Assembly: GCF_000265075.1 (NCBI RefSeq)
Contig: NZ_AJYA01000070.1
Span: forward strand, 1-36,469
Reading direction: 5' to 3'
Source: Nitritalea halalkaliphila LW7
GTDB taxonomy: Bacteria > Bacteroidota > Bacteroidia > Cytophagales > Cyclobacteriaceae
DNA length: 36,469 nt
Part shown: positions 1 to 7,917 of the stretch, piece by piece
Layout of the letters: each line of letters starts with the position of its first letter
How positions within the stretch are numbered: the first letter of the stretch is position 1
Translations under genes and position numbers: made by a program
The notes under the pieces: generated by a model
What the model saw: the letters and a program-made list of their open reading frames with translations, nothing else
Told to the model about the DNA's origin: nothing
Database searches by the model: none

Positions 1-933
1 AAGCGTTTCCGTATGGGGGAGCTGAAAGGCTGGCCGGCGCTGGATGCCAATTTGATTCTGATCATCGAGGTGATCTTAATGTTCGCCATTCTTACCATGA
101 ATGCCACGGATCAGATTTTAGCAGAGCGCGGAGTAGAAAAATACGTGCTGCTGGATGGGCTGTTTTTTAGTGGCTTGATTCAGCCGCTCTTCGTGGGGAT
201 GTCTGACAGTGCCCTTATCTTTACCGAGCGTTTTGCCTGGTGGTTCCACATCGTCGGTATTCTCGGTTTCGCCATCTATGTGACGTACTCGAAACACCTG
301 CACATCTTCTTGGCATTCCCGAACACCTGGTACTCGAACTTGAAGCCCAAAGGAGAAATCGGTAACATGCCAGAAGTAACCAATGAGGTAAATATGATGC
401 TGGGTATTCAGCCGGAGGGAGGTGCCAGCGAGGCTGCTCCAGCGGAGATTGGGCGCTTTGGCGCCAAAGATATCAATGACCTTTCTTGGGTAAATGTTAT
501 GAACGCCTACAGCTGCACGGAATGCGGGCGCTGTACGGCAGAGTGCCCGGCGAACCTAACAGGGAAGAAGCTTTCGCCACGTAAGATCATGATGGATGTT
601 CGGGACCGTGCCGAAGAGGTAGGCAAGAGTATCGATGCGGGTGGAAAAGGACTCGAGGACGGCAAGTCCCTACTGGGAGATTACATCACAAAAGAAGAGA
701 TCAATGCGTGTACCACTTGCAACGCGTGCACGGAAGCTTGTCCGGTAAATATCGATCCCTTATCGATTATACTTCAGCTGCGGCGCTATGTGGCCATGGA
801 GGAGTCTGGCACCCCTGCGCAGTGGAATGCGGTTTTCCAAAATATGGAAACCTCCTTTTCACCGTGGAAATTCGCCCCTACAGATCGATTTAACTGGGCG
901 GAGAAGGTGAAGGAAGAACAAATGGAAAAATAA
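1..933 (+). CDS. Membrane-anchored 4Fe-4S dicluster oxidoreductase, 5' partial (heterodisulfide-reductase-like)
   Basis: The reading frame is open from base 1, so the N-terminus lies outside the window; the first visible Met is at 13. The visible part has hydrophobic segments at about residues 13-30 and 76-100 (numbered from that Met). Histidines 79, 95 and 97 sit where NarI/HdrE-type proteins bind heme b. A soluble domain follows with two classic 4Fe-4S motifs, CTECGRCTAECP (from residue 168) and CTTCNACTEACP (from residue 233). In this family the protein takes electrons to or from the quinone pool and passes them along its clusters. The next gene is a CCG-domain Fe-S protein, the usual partner. 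The physiological donor and acceptor are not known. The family call is secure from the Cys motifs; heme binding is inference. Confidence 0.85.
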   Translation, partial: KRFRMGELKGWPALDANLILIIEVILMFAILTMNATDQILAERGVEKYVLLDGLFFSGLIQPLFVGMSDSALIFTERFAWWFHIVGILGFAIYVTYSKHLHIFLAFPNTWYSNLKPKGEIGNMPEVTNEVNMMLGIQPEGGASEAAPAEIGRFGAKDINDLSWVNVMNAYSCTECGRCTAECPANLTGKKLSPRKIMMDVRDRAEEVGKSIDAGGKGLEDGKSLLGDYITKEEINACTTCNACTEACPVNIDPLSIILQLRRYVAMEESGTPAQWNAVFQNMETSFSPWKFAPTDRFNWAEKVKEEQMEK

Positions 934-955
934 GTAAGACATAAGCTCGAATAAG

Positions 956-1747
956 ATGACAACATATAAAGTACCTACAATGGCTGAGAATGGCCGCGAA
1001 TGGTCAAGAACCGGAAGTGCTCTTTTGGGTAGGCTGTGCGGGATCTTTCGATGATCGCTACAAAGCTGTAACCCAGGCCTTCGTGAAAATTTTAAATAAG
1101 GTAGGGGTAAATTTCGCTGTCCTCGGGAATGAGGAGACCTGTACAGGAGATCCTGCACGCCGTGCTGGCAACGAATTTCTCTTTCAGATGCAGGCAGTAG
1201 CGAATATCCAAGTTTTAAATGGCTATAATATTAAAAAGGTCGTGACGGCTTGCCCGCACTGCTTTAACACGATTAAAAATGAATATCCCGAGCTCGGCGG
1301 GAATTATGAGGTCATCCATCACTCGCAGTTTTTACAGCAGCTGATTCAGGAAGGCCGTGTCGTACTGAAGGGCGGTGGCAGTTTTAAGGGTAAAAAAATC
1401 ACTTTTCATGATAGCTGTTACCTCGGACGCGCGAATGATGTCTATGAAGCACCTCGTGAAGTGATAAAGGCGCTGGATGTAGAGCTGGTAGAGATGAAGC
1501 GCTGCCGCACGAAAGGCTCTGCTGTGGTGCGGGCGGTGCCCAAATGTTTAAGGAGCCGGAGCCGGGTAATAAAGACATTAACGTCGAGCGGACTGAGGAA
1601 GCATTGCAGACGGGTGCTTCTGCAGTGGCAGTGGGTTGTCCGTTTTGTTTGACGATGATGACGGATGGCATTAAAAATAAAGAAAAGGAAGACTCCGTGC
1701 AGGTGTACGATCTAGCTGAAATGGTAGCTAAAGACATGGGGATATAA
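956..1747 (+). CDS. CCG-domain (HdrB-like) Fe-S binding protein, two frame breaks
   Basis: This is a cysteine-rich Fe-S oxidoreductase subunit of the HdrB/CCG family, the probable soluble partner of the dicluster protein ending 22 bp upstream. Visible Cys motifs are VGCAGSFDD, ETCTGDPARRAG, ACPHCFNT, HDSCYLGR and, after repair, GLCCGAGGAQMF, the hallmark CCG segment. I chose the ATG at 956 because MTTYKVPTMAE continues into AANGQEPEVLFW if one extra A near 986 is removed. A second break near 1519 needs one added C to restore the CCG motif; the frame then runs to the stop at 1747. The reconstructed length is about 263 residues. Without repair the main open frame begins at the internal ATG at 990. 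Both breaks look like sequencing errors, since the protein sequence on either side is well conserved in character. Confidence 0.85.
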
Positions 1748-1772
1748 TTTCCAGCCCCTTACCAGAGCAAGT

Positions 1773-1802
1773 AAACAGGTCACCACGTGACCTGTTTTTT
1801 TT
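1773..1802 (+). terminator. Rho-independent terminator of the Fe-S operon
   Basis: An 11-bp perfect stem (1773-1783 with 1787-1797) has a 3-nt loop and runs into T residues up to 1802. It lies 25 bp after the stop of the CCG-domain gene and ends the two-gene Fe-S unit. Confidence 0.85.
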
Positions 1803-2200
1803 GCCTTCATGAGCTAGGAACGAAGTGTTCGACTCTTCTTGGCTGATAATGAGTCTTTTATGTGGGATTTTGGGGCTACATGATTTTTTTAATCTACTGA
1901 ATATCAGATTGTTGTGATAAATAATGGAATTTTTTTTATCAAAGTATTGTTTCGTTCTTTTTTTTTTTAGTTTGGTGACATAATTATTTGGCCAATGATT
2001 ATAACTCTTACATTATCTTATCTATTTAACACTAAAATTATGAGAAAATAATCTTTATTTTGAGGGGGTGATTTTCTGTTTGGTTGCAAATGCGTCACCC
2101 TATGCACGGCACAAGGTGAAAGTGGTATGACTCAACTCTTACTTTCTTACAAGGAATTTCGAGTAAACTGTCCTATTACCCGTACAATACTATTTATCTT
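1803..2200. other. AT-rich intergenic spacer
   Basis: About 400 bp without a supportable gene, markedly AT-richer than the flanking coding DNA and with several T runs (around 1930 and 1958). A weak inverted repeat pairs GGGTGA at 2066-2071 with TCACCC at 2095-2100. I could not find a full TAnnTTTG promoter element, though the spacer must hold the promoter for the gene at 2201. Confidence 0.5.
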
Positions 2201-2803
2201 ATGAAAAAAATCACATTTACCGCAGCGCTTTGCCTGATTCTTTCCTTAGTGCAGGCACAGCAGACTTTACAGGTTACTTATATGACGGGAGCTCCTCATT
2301 TAAATGACCAAGATGAGATATTTCTCTTTATCTCCGATAACCTATCTGAGTTCTTTTTTCCGATAGAAGCGCGAACTTGGGTGACACCCCAAGGATTTCA
2401 GGCTGAAAGGTACCATTTCTACTACTCTATGTTTTTTAAAGAGGACGGTTCGCGTCATGTCGTCAGAACATTAGAGGATGGCACGCGCCTTAATGCTACT
2501 TATACCCCCAAACCCATGCCTTGGCAATTAACAAACGAAACAAAGGAAATCCTTGGTTATACGTGTCAAAAGGCCGTTTTACCAAAAGAACATGGATTTG
2601 CTGATCATCAGATGGGAGATGTTATAGCATGGTTCACACCGGGAATTGAAGCGCAGCTTGGTCCTAATAAATATACGGGTTTACCTGGTTTAATTTTACA
2701 AATTACCTATACCGAATGGACTGGCCATGGTGCTATAGCTACTAAAATCAAACAGGTGGACCGAGAGATCAGCTTACCTGAGGACATGGGTTTTACTGTT
2801 TAG
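2201..2803 (+). CDS. GLPGLI family protein, probably cut short by an in-frame stop
   Basis: A secreted protein of the GLPGLI family (function unknown, abundant in Bacteroidota). The N-terminus has a signal peptide with a hydrophobic core at about residues 4-18 and a likely cleavage after AQA/AQQ. The diagnostic motif GLPGLI is at residues 160-165, followed by LQITYTEW. At 200 residues it is shorter than usual for the family. In-frame translation past the TAG at 2801-2803 continues for 23 more charged codons (EEAIWKDWSRRAIRQLKKS...) to a second stop at 2873-2875, which looks like a normal family C-terminus. The stop may be a nonsense mutation or a base error. The gene is AT-richer than its neighbours. 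It is monocistronic between an upstream terminator and a convergent gene. Confidence 0.8.
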   Translation: MKKITFTAALCLILSLVQAQQTLQVTYMTGAPHLNDQDEIFLFISDNLSEFFFPIEARTWVTPQGFQAERYHFYYSMFFKEDGSRHVVRTLEDGTRLNATYTPKPMPWQLTNETKEILGYTCQKAVLPKEHGFADHQMGDVIAWFTPGIEAQLGPNKYTGLPGLILQITYTEWTGHGAIATKIKQVDREISLPEDMGFTV

Positions 2804-2875
2804 GAAGAAGCTATTTGGAAAGACTGGAGCAGGAGAGCAATTAGACAGTTGAAGAAAAGTGCAAAAGCCCTCTAG
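2804..2875 (+). other. Candidate read-through C-terminal extension of the GLPGLI gene
   Basis: The frame of the upstream gene stays open after its amber stop for 23 codons and ends at TAG 2873-2875. The peptide is helical and Lys/Arg/Glu-rich, like typical GLPGLI C-termini. Evidence is frame continuity only. Confidence 0.4.
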
Positions 2876-2934
2876 TCAGCGAGGTTCCCGGTGTAGTTAA
2901 CTTACTTTAGGATGAGAAGACACTGAGTCCGTAT

Positions 2935-3651
2935 TTAGTCTTTCGTAGGACGGGAAAAACGTTGAAGCCCTTTTCCCTTGCTTTGCCGGTAGGCAGGAAA
3001 ATCCTCCCAGGAAAAATGCTGCCGATTACCGGGGTTTGTAGGACTGCGCACTACCGTTAGGGGGGCAGCACCTGAGAAGCGAAAACGGATAGGGGGCTGC
3101 TGCGCAAAGAGCAGTTCGGCACGAATCGTGAGCTGCTCACTCTGTGGGGTATAGTTTACTTCTACCTCGCCACCGATAGCTTCTATGAATTGTTCGAAAT
3201 TTCCTGTTTCCTCATCTAAAAAGAAACCGATCTCGGCGAATTCAAAGAATCGATCAGGCCCAAAAGGTCCGACTTCGGAGATAGGGGTAAAGGTGTATAG
3301 GCCGTTTTCAAAATTTTCCGCCCGCACCAGTAGCTCAATCAGTACCGCAGAGGCACCAAAGGGCAAGGTGAAGTTTACATCATTTAGATCTTCGTTATCG
3401 GGTGCTATGAGGGCCTGATCGCTAAGTACAAAGTCCATGGAGTAGAAGTTGAAAAATGAGCCGTAATCGAAAGCGCGTGCATGCTGAATACGAAAGTTCG
3501 TGCTATCGTTCAGAAAAACGACCTCCTCATCTCGCCCAGCGGCAGGGCTTTCCTCATCCCGATTACAGGCTGTCCCTAAAGATAGGAAAAGGAGTGCGAC
3601 GCCCAGTAGACTCAGGCGTAGCCAAGTAGAAAAAGAAGGAAATAAGGTCAT
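2935..3651 (-). CDS. Hypothetical lipoprotein
   Basis: I do not recognise the family. I prefer the ATG at 3651 over the longer frame from 3699 because it puts the protein directly at a good lipoprotein signal: basic/polar start, hydrophobic core, then LSLGTAC with the lipidation Cys at residue 29. The mature part is acidic just after the Cys (NRDEESPAAGRDEE), the phylum's outer-membrane or surface sorting pattern, and then beta-rich with many Phe and Glu. Length from 3651 is 238 residues. It is convergent with the GLPGLI gene and divergent from the gene at 3871, so it probably has its own promoter in 3652-3870. The extra 16 residues from 3699 would precede the signal peptide and are unlikely to be translated. 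Confidence 0.6.
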   Translation of the reverse strand: MTLFPSFSTWLRLSLLGVALLFLSLGTACNRDEESPAAGRDEEVVFLNDSTNFRIQHARAFDYGSFFNFYSMDFVLSDQALIAPDNEDLNDVNFTLPFGASAVLIELLVRAENFENGLYTFTPISEVGPFGPDRFFEFAEIGFFLDEETGNFEQFIEAIGGEVEVNYTPQSEQLTIRAELLFAQQPPIRFRFSGAAPLTVVRSPTNPGNRQHFSWEDFPAYRQSKGKGLQRFSRPTKD

Positions 3652-3820
3652 AGCAACAGTTTTTCGGAGGATCCTGCACCCATCGTACATTCTCCACACG
3701 ATATAAACGATTTTTCCTCGCTTTTCGCTATCATTTCTCGTATATTTCTCAGCTTAAGGAGATAAAAAATATTTTTTCGCCTTTCGGGAGCCAAAAGCTG
3801 CGGAAGAAAGTTATCCTTTT

Positions 3821-3839
3821 GGAAGGAAAATATCCTTCC
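3821..3839 (+). promoter_or_regulatory. Inverted repeat in the leader of the downstream gene
   Basis: GGAAGGA (3821-3827) and TCCTTCC (3833-3839) form a 7-bp perfect stem with a 5-nt loop, about 30 bp upstream of the ATG at 3871. It could be an operator or an mRNA leader hairpin. There is no T run, so it is not a terminator. Confidence 0.35.
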
Positions 3840-3870
3840 CGTATATTCGTTTATTAAAGTCGTACATAAC

Positions 3871-4361
3871 ATGTTTATTCCATTTGATACCCTTTCTGAT
3901 GAAGCCCGTGTTTGGGTGTATGAAGCCTCTAGGCCTTTTGCTCCGGAGGAGCAAAGTGCAATCGAAGAGCGCCTCCATGCTTTCTGCCAGAACTGGAACA
4001 CACATGGAACGCTATGCCCACCAGTTTTCAGGTGCGCTATGGGCAGGTGATTCTCTTAGCGGCGGAAGAAAAAGCCGGACAGGTGAGCGGCTGCTCCATC
4101 GATAGTTCTGTGGCGGTGCTGCGGGAAATCGAGGCGCGCTTCGGTCTAGACCTCCTAAACAAAGGAAAGGTCAGCTACGTTAAATCCGAAAAAGAAGTGG
4201 AGGTGCTGCCTTTGGCGGCGATAAAAGAAGCTGTGGCTCAGGAGCGTATTCAGAAAGATTCTTTCATCCTGAACCCGACGGTGACGCATAAGCGAGAGCT
4301 CGAGCAGTCCTGGTTACAGCCAGCTGCGGAAAGCTGGCTCAAGCGATATTTTCCAAATTAA
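3871..4361 (+). CDS. Conserved Bacteroidota protein called 'ABC transporter ATPase' (misnomer), one frame break
   Basis: Starts MFIPFDTLSDEARVWVYEAS; after one missing base is restored near 4012 it continues TSFQVRYGQVILLAA, SGCSIDSSVAVLREIE, FGLDLLNKGKV and ends WLKRYFPN. The reconstructed protein is about 163 residues. I recognise this as the small Bacteroidota family often labelled 'ABC transporter ATPase'. It has no Walker A, signature or Walker B motif, so that label is not supported by the sequence. The real function is unknown. The conserved core around SGCSIDSS resembles no catalytic motif I can name. It is followed after 31 bp by the PorE-like lipoprotein, probably in one transcript. 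In relatives, as I recall, it often lies near the Fe-S pair seen here upstream. Confidence 0.75.
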
Positions 4362-4392
4362 ACCTTGTAACAGCGTGTATTTAGAAGGGCAT

Positions 4393-6334
4393 ATGAAACC
4401 TTATACTGTAATTTTAGCGCGGATGGCGCTGCTTGTTCTCTTGGTGGGTGGCCTAGGCTGTGGTTCGCTGCAGCAGAAAGCCGACAAATATTATACGTCC
4501 GGAGAGTATCAGTATGCGATCGATGCGTATAGTAAGGTGCTCGAAACGAATCCAGAGGATAAGGATGCGAACCTTAAGGTGGCGGAGGCATACCGGCTTT
4601 CGAACCGCATCGAAAAGGCTGTGCCTTACTATGAGAAGCTCATCGAGCAGGAGGAGACCTTCGAAAACTATTACAGATACGGACAGGGCTTGCAGGCCCT
4701 AGGGCGGCGTGATGAAGCGATAGAGGCCTTCGAGAAGGCAAAATCCATGACACTGAATGATAATAATATCAAAGCAGCCACGGAGCGAATCACGAATTTA
4801 AAGGCTGTGGCGGCGATCACCAATTACTGGGAGTTCGTGGAAATCGAAAATTTCGAAGCCTTAAACACGGCGGGACCTGACTATGCGCCATTAGTGAGCG
4901 AGGGGCATTTTTACTTCACCAGTTCGCGGCAGTCATCCTCGATTTATCCTGCTGTAGGAAGGCCTTACACGAAATTATTTCGCGCACGTGCAGAAGGGTT
5001 ACGAGTAGATGTCAATAATATTCAAGCGCTTCCAGAGTTTCGTAACGAAGAGGGACTTGATCAGGCGAGTATCGCGATTAGCCCAGATGGAAACACCATT
5101 ATTTATGCGCGCGCGAACAGCACGTCTTCGAAGGACTTGCCCGAGACGGCGCTCTTTGCTTCCTACTTTAGAGGTGGAGGTTTCACACAGCCGATTTGGA
5201 TGCCAGTAAACGAAGATGAGTTTGGTGGAACAGCACGCCGGCATTTAGTCCGGATGGTAATACGCTTTATTTTGCTTCGAACCGGCCTGGGGGCTATGGG
5301 GGCATTGACTTGTACAAGGCGACGCGACTGGCCAATGGCGATTTCGGAAATGCCGTGAACTTAGGGCCGGAGATTAATACCAGCGGTAATGAGTTGTTTC
5401 CAAGAATTAGTCCGGATGGCAAAATCTATTTCTCCTCGGATGGACATCCTGGTTTTGGGAAGTTAGATCTTTTTGTGGCGGAGCAAAAGAGGAGGGCGGC
5501 TGGATGGTCAAAAACTTAGGGGAGAATATGAACTCCTCGGCAGATGATTTTGCCTTGTTTTTTACCAAGTATCCCACGGAAGGGTTCTTTTCTTCGGATC
5601 GCGAGGGAGGAAAAGGAGATGATGATATATACATCTTCCGAGACAATACACCGACTCCGAAGGTGATTAATGTTCGTCTAAATGTGGCGACGAAAGAAAG
5701 GCTGCCGGATGGTACGGAACAGGTCTTGCCGAATACGAGGGTGGTACTTTATGGTCCGGATAACAAAATGGAAGACGGAGATTTCAGCTCTGAGAGAGGA
5801 ACCTTGCGCTTTACGCTGACGCCGGGTGCTGATTTCACACTGATGGCCTCTAAGGGAGGGTATTTCTCGAAGAGTGTACCTTTCAGTACGGTGGGGAAAA
5901 CGCCTGATCCTGCCACGCTAGTGCAGGATGTGACGACGATTACCTTGGATACGCTGATCGTTCTTGAAAAATTAGAGCTCGACCGTGCGATTGTTTTGGA
6001 GAATATCTATTACGATTTAGATCGAGCGGAAATTCGTCCGGATGCGGCGGAAGAATTGGATAAATTGGTACAGATCTTAAAGGATAATCCGGCTATTCGC
6101 ATCGAGTTGAGCTCCCATACGGATGATCGTGCTTCTGATACCTATAATGATGACTTATCGCAGCGACGTGCAGAGTCTGCGGTGGCCTACATCGCGTCCC
6201 AGGGTATCGAGCGCGAGCGTCTAGTGGCGAAGGGTTACGGAAAGCGCCAGCTGCTTATCCAGAACGCACGTACGGAGGAGGAGCATCAGGTCAACAGACG
6301 TACCGAGTTTAAGGTGATCGCCATCCAAGAATAG
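4393..6334 (+). CDS. PorE-like lipoprotein: TPR, PD40 propeller, CRD and OmpA domains; two frame breaks
   Basis: Reconstructed length is about 647 residues. The ATG at 4393 is chosen over 4375 because it directly gives a lipoprotein signal ending GGLGC, with Cys23 as the lipid site. Domains in order: tetratricopeptide helices (about 25-140); a PD40/WD40-like propeller with repeated SPDG motifs (IAISPDGNTIIYA, AFSPDGNTLYFASN, RISPDGKIYFSSD); a carboxypeptidase-regulatory-like beta domain from about VINVRLNVATKE; and a C-terminal OmpA domain (NIYYDLDRAEIRPDAAEELD ... LSSHTDDR ... RRAESAVAYI) that would bind peptidoglycan. This order matches PorE of the type IX secretion system, though paralogues with similar layout exist. 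Frame breaks near 5221 (T run) and 5485-5488 (A run) are each repaired by one added base. Confidence 0.8.
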
Positions 6335-6386
6335 GTAGTGCTTGCTTTTACGCTGCCACCGATGGTGCGTGCAGGATTTTAGAAGG

Positions 6387-6428
6387 ATATCCCCCGGGAA
6401 CGCGCAGTTTTCGGGGGATATGCATTTT
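6387..6428 (+). terminator. Terminator after the PorE-like gene
   Basis: A 10-bp perfect stem pairs ATATCCCCCG (6387-6396) with CGGGGGATAT (6412-6421); a T run follows at 6424-6428. It lies 53 bp past the stop codon. Confidence 0.7.
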
Positions 6429-6491
6429 TGGAGCTTGTTCTTTTAGAGCTGCCTGAAAATCCGATCCTCTGGAGCCTTGGGGATTCTTATT

Positions 6492-6684
6492 TTCTAAAAA
6501 GAAGGCAAAAGAAAGGAAAAGAAGAGGGATTTCGATAAAGGAAAGGAAAAGAAAGAAAAAGAAAGGGGATTTCGATAAAAAGAAAGCAAACGAACATCGA
6601 AACGAAAGAAAAAGAAAGTTAAAATCCCTAAAACGAAAGCAAACGAACATTGAAACGAAAGAAAAAGAAAGCAAACGAAAGGGG
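6492..6684. repeat. Purine-rich tandem-repeat spacer
   Basis: This stretch is almost all A and G on the plus strand and is built of related units. A 37-bp unit at 6582-6618 recurs at 6635-6671 with a single C/T difference (period 53 bp). Just upstream, the segment GGGATTTCGATAAA recurs at 6526 and 6566 (period 40 bp), and blocks of the type GAAAGAAAAAGAAAG recur throughout. It sits between two convergent genes, and no coding sense is likely in either direction. Origin is unknown; slippage or unequal crossing-over is plausible. Confidence 0.75.
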
Positions 6685-6700
6685 CACAAGGCCCCTTTTT
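6678..6700. terminator. Hairpin terminator at the convergent junction
   Basis: AAAGGGGC (6678-6685) pairs with GCCCCTTT (6691-6698) around a 5-nt loop, with T residues at 6696-6700. It abuts the stop codon of the minus-strand gene (6699-6701). Because it is A-rich on the left and T-rich on the right, it can work in both directions. Confidence 0.65.
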
Positions 6701-7412
6701 AGGTCGATACGATCTGCTTCCAAGCCCGCGTCATTTCCTTTTTGCCCGGAGGGCCCTTCGGACTTTCTACCTGTAAATGCAGGGCAGACAGGCTCCGCTT
6801 AAAGGCTCCCTGTGCGCAGTAAGTGGTCAGCAAGGCTCCATAGTTCATGCTCGCCACTACCTTTTCTAAGACCTCTAAGTCCCAAAGTTCCGGCTGCTTG
6901 CTCGGCGCAAAAGCATCATAAAAGACCACATCCGCAGGGTATAGCTGCACCTCCTGGAGGGTGGTTTTTTCTTTTTTCATATTGAAATAGGTGCTCACCA
7001 CCACTCCCTCATTCCAAGGGGCCCGATGCAGGGCTTCGAAATAAGGGGCATAATGACTGATGCTGGAGTCGATCTGCGCATAATTCAAAGCCGTATAAAC
7101 GGACTCCTCCAGTGGATAGGGCTCGATCGTGTGGTAAAGAACAGGGACCTTATGCTGCTCCGCCCAGACTAATGCCAGCCAAGCGTTTAGCCCTGTCCCG
7201 AAACCTAATTCGAAGATGCGAATCGGATAGGTCTGTGGATTGCGCATGGCCCAGGTTTCTAGACCGTACAACATATACACGTGCACGGATTCCCGGTAGG
7301 CACCATGAAAAGAATGGTAGCTTTCCTTCAGCTCTGGCACATATAAAGAGTGCGAGCCGTCCTCAGTTTCGATGATTTTTACGCGCTCCTCTGGGTTTTC
7401 CCGTTCTTCCAT
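6699..7412 (-). CDS. mnmD: tRNA U34 5-methylaminomethyl-2-thiouridine methyltransferase, MnmD type
   Basis: Stand-alone methyltransferase domain of the MnmC family (DUF752), 237 residues, which completes the mnm5s2U modification of wobble U34 in tRNA using S-adenosylmethionine. The SAM-binding loop is ELGFGTGLNA (residues 68-77). The catalytic-site motif YDAFAPSKQPELW starts at residue 165. The C-terminus GPPGKKEMTRAWK is also typical. No FAD-dependent MnmC oxidase domain is fused, as is usual in Bacteroidota. It follows ispF on the same strand with a 7-bp gap, so the two are likely co-transcribed. The symbol follows the single-domain naming; some databases call it MnmC. Confidence 0.85.
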   Translation of the reverse strand: MEERENPEERVKIIETEDGSHSLYVPELKESYHSFHGAYRESVHVYMLYGLETWAMRNPQTYPIRIFELGFGTGLNAWLALVWAEQHKVPVLYHTIEPYPLEESVYTALNYAQIDSSISHYAPYFEALHRAPWNEGVVVSTYFNMKKEKTTLQEVQLYPADVVFYDAFAPSKQPELWDLEVLEKVVASMNYGALLTTYCAQGAFKRSLSALHLQVESPKGPPGKKEMTRAWKQIVST

Positions 7413-7419
7413 ACCCGAT

Positions 7420-7911
7420 TCAGTTATTTTTATAAATCAATACCGTGCAGTAAGCAGAAATGCCTTCCGATCTACCTACGAAACCCAGGCGCTCGGTGGT
7501 CGTGGCCTTAATCGAAATTTGGTCCTCCTCCACCTCCATCACCTCGGCCAGACAGGCCTTCATCGCCGGAATGTGCGGATTCACCTTAAAGGCTTGTAAG
7601 CAAATCGTGCTGTCCAGATTACCCAGCGCATAGCCCGCACCGCGAATCAGTTCCATTACACGTTTTAATAAAATTTTACTGTCGATACCCTTATAGGCGG
7701 GGTCTTGGTCGGAAAAGTGGTAGCCGATATCCCGCATATTCGCGGCACCTAAAAGCGCATCACAGATCACATGAATCAGCACATCGGCATCGGAGTGCCC
7801 CACCGCTCCGAGTGCGTAGTCTAACTTGATCCCACCGAGCCAAAATTCATATCCGGCCTGCAACTGATGCACATCGTAGCCGAAGCCTGTGCGAAACTGG
7901 GGTGCATTCAT
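7420..7911 (-). CDS. ispF: 2-C-methyl-D-erythritol 2,4-cyclodiphosphate synthase
   Basis: IspF of the non-mevalonate isoprenoid pathway converts CDP-methylerythritol 2-phosphate to the cyclic diphosphate. Its 163 residues match the family's usual length of about 160. The zinc-binding residues are visible as D13 and H15 in GFGYDVHQL and H47 in GHSDADVLIHVICDALLGA. The C-terminal region TTTERLGFVGRSEGISAY is the conserved substrate-binding segment. It lies 6 bp after the M16 peptidase gene and 7 bp before mnmD, a tight three-gene minus-strand run. The reading frame is intact. Confidence 0.95.
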   Translation of the reverse strand: MNAPQFRTGFGYDVHQLQAGYEFWLGGIKLDYALGAVGHSDADVLIHVICDALLGAANMRDIGYHFSDQDPAYKGIDSKILLKRVMELIRGAGYALGNLDSTICLQAFKVNPHIPAMKACLAEVMEVEEDQISIKATTTERLGFVGRSEGISAYCTVLIYKNN

Positions 7912-7917
7912 CTTCTA

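Noticed and set aside
6348..6689. 113-codon minus-strand open frame rich in Phe, Leu and Ser
   Set aside because: It is the translation of the purine repeat tract; the composition is a by-product of low complexity, with no family features or start context.
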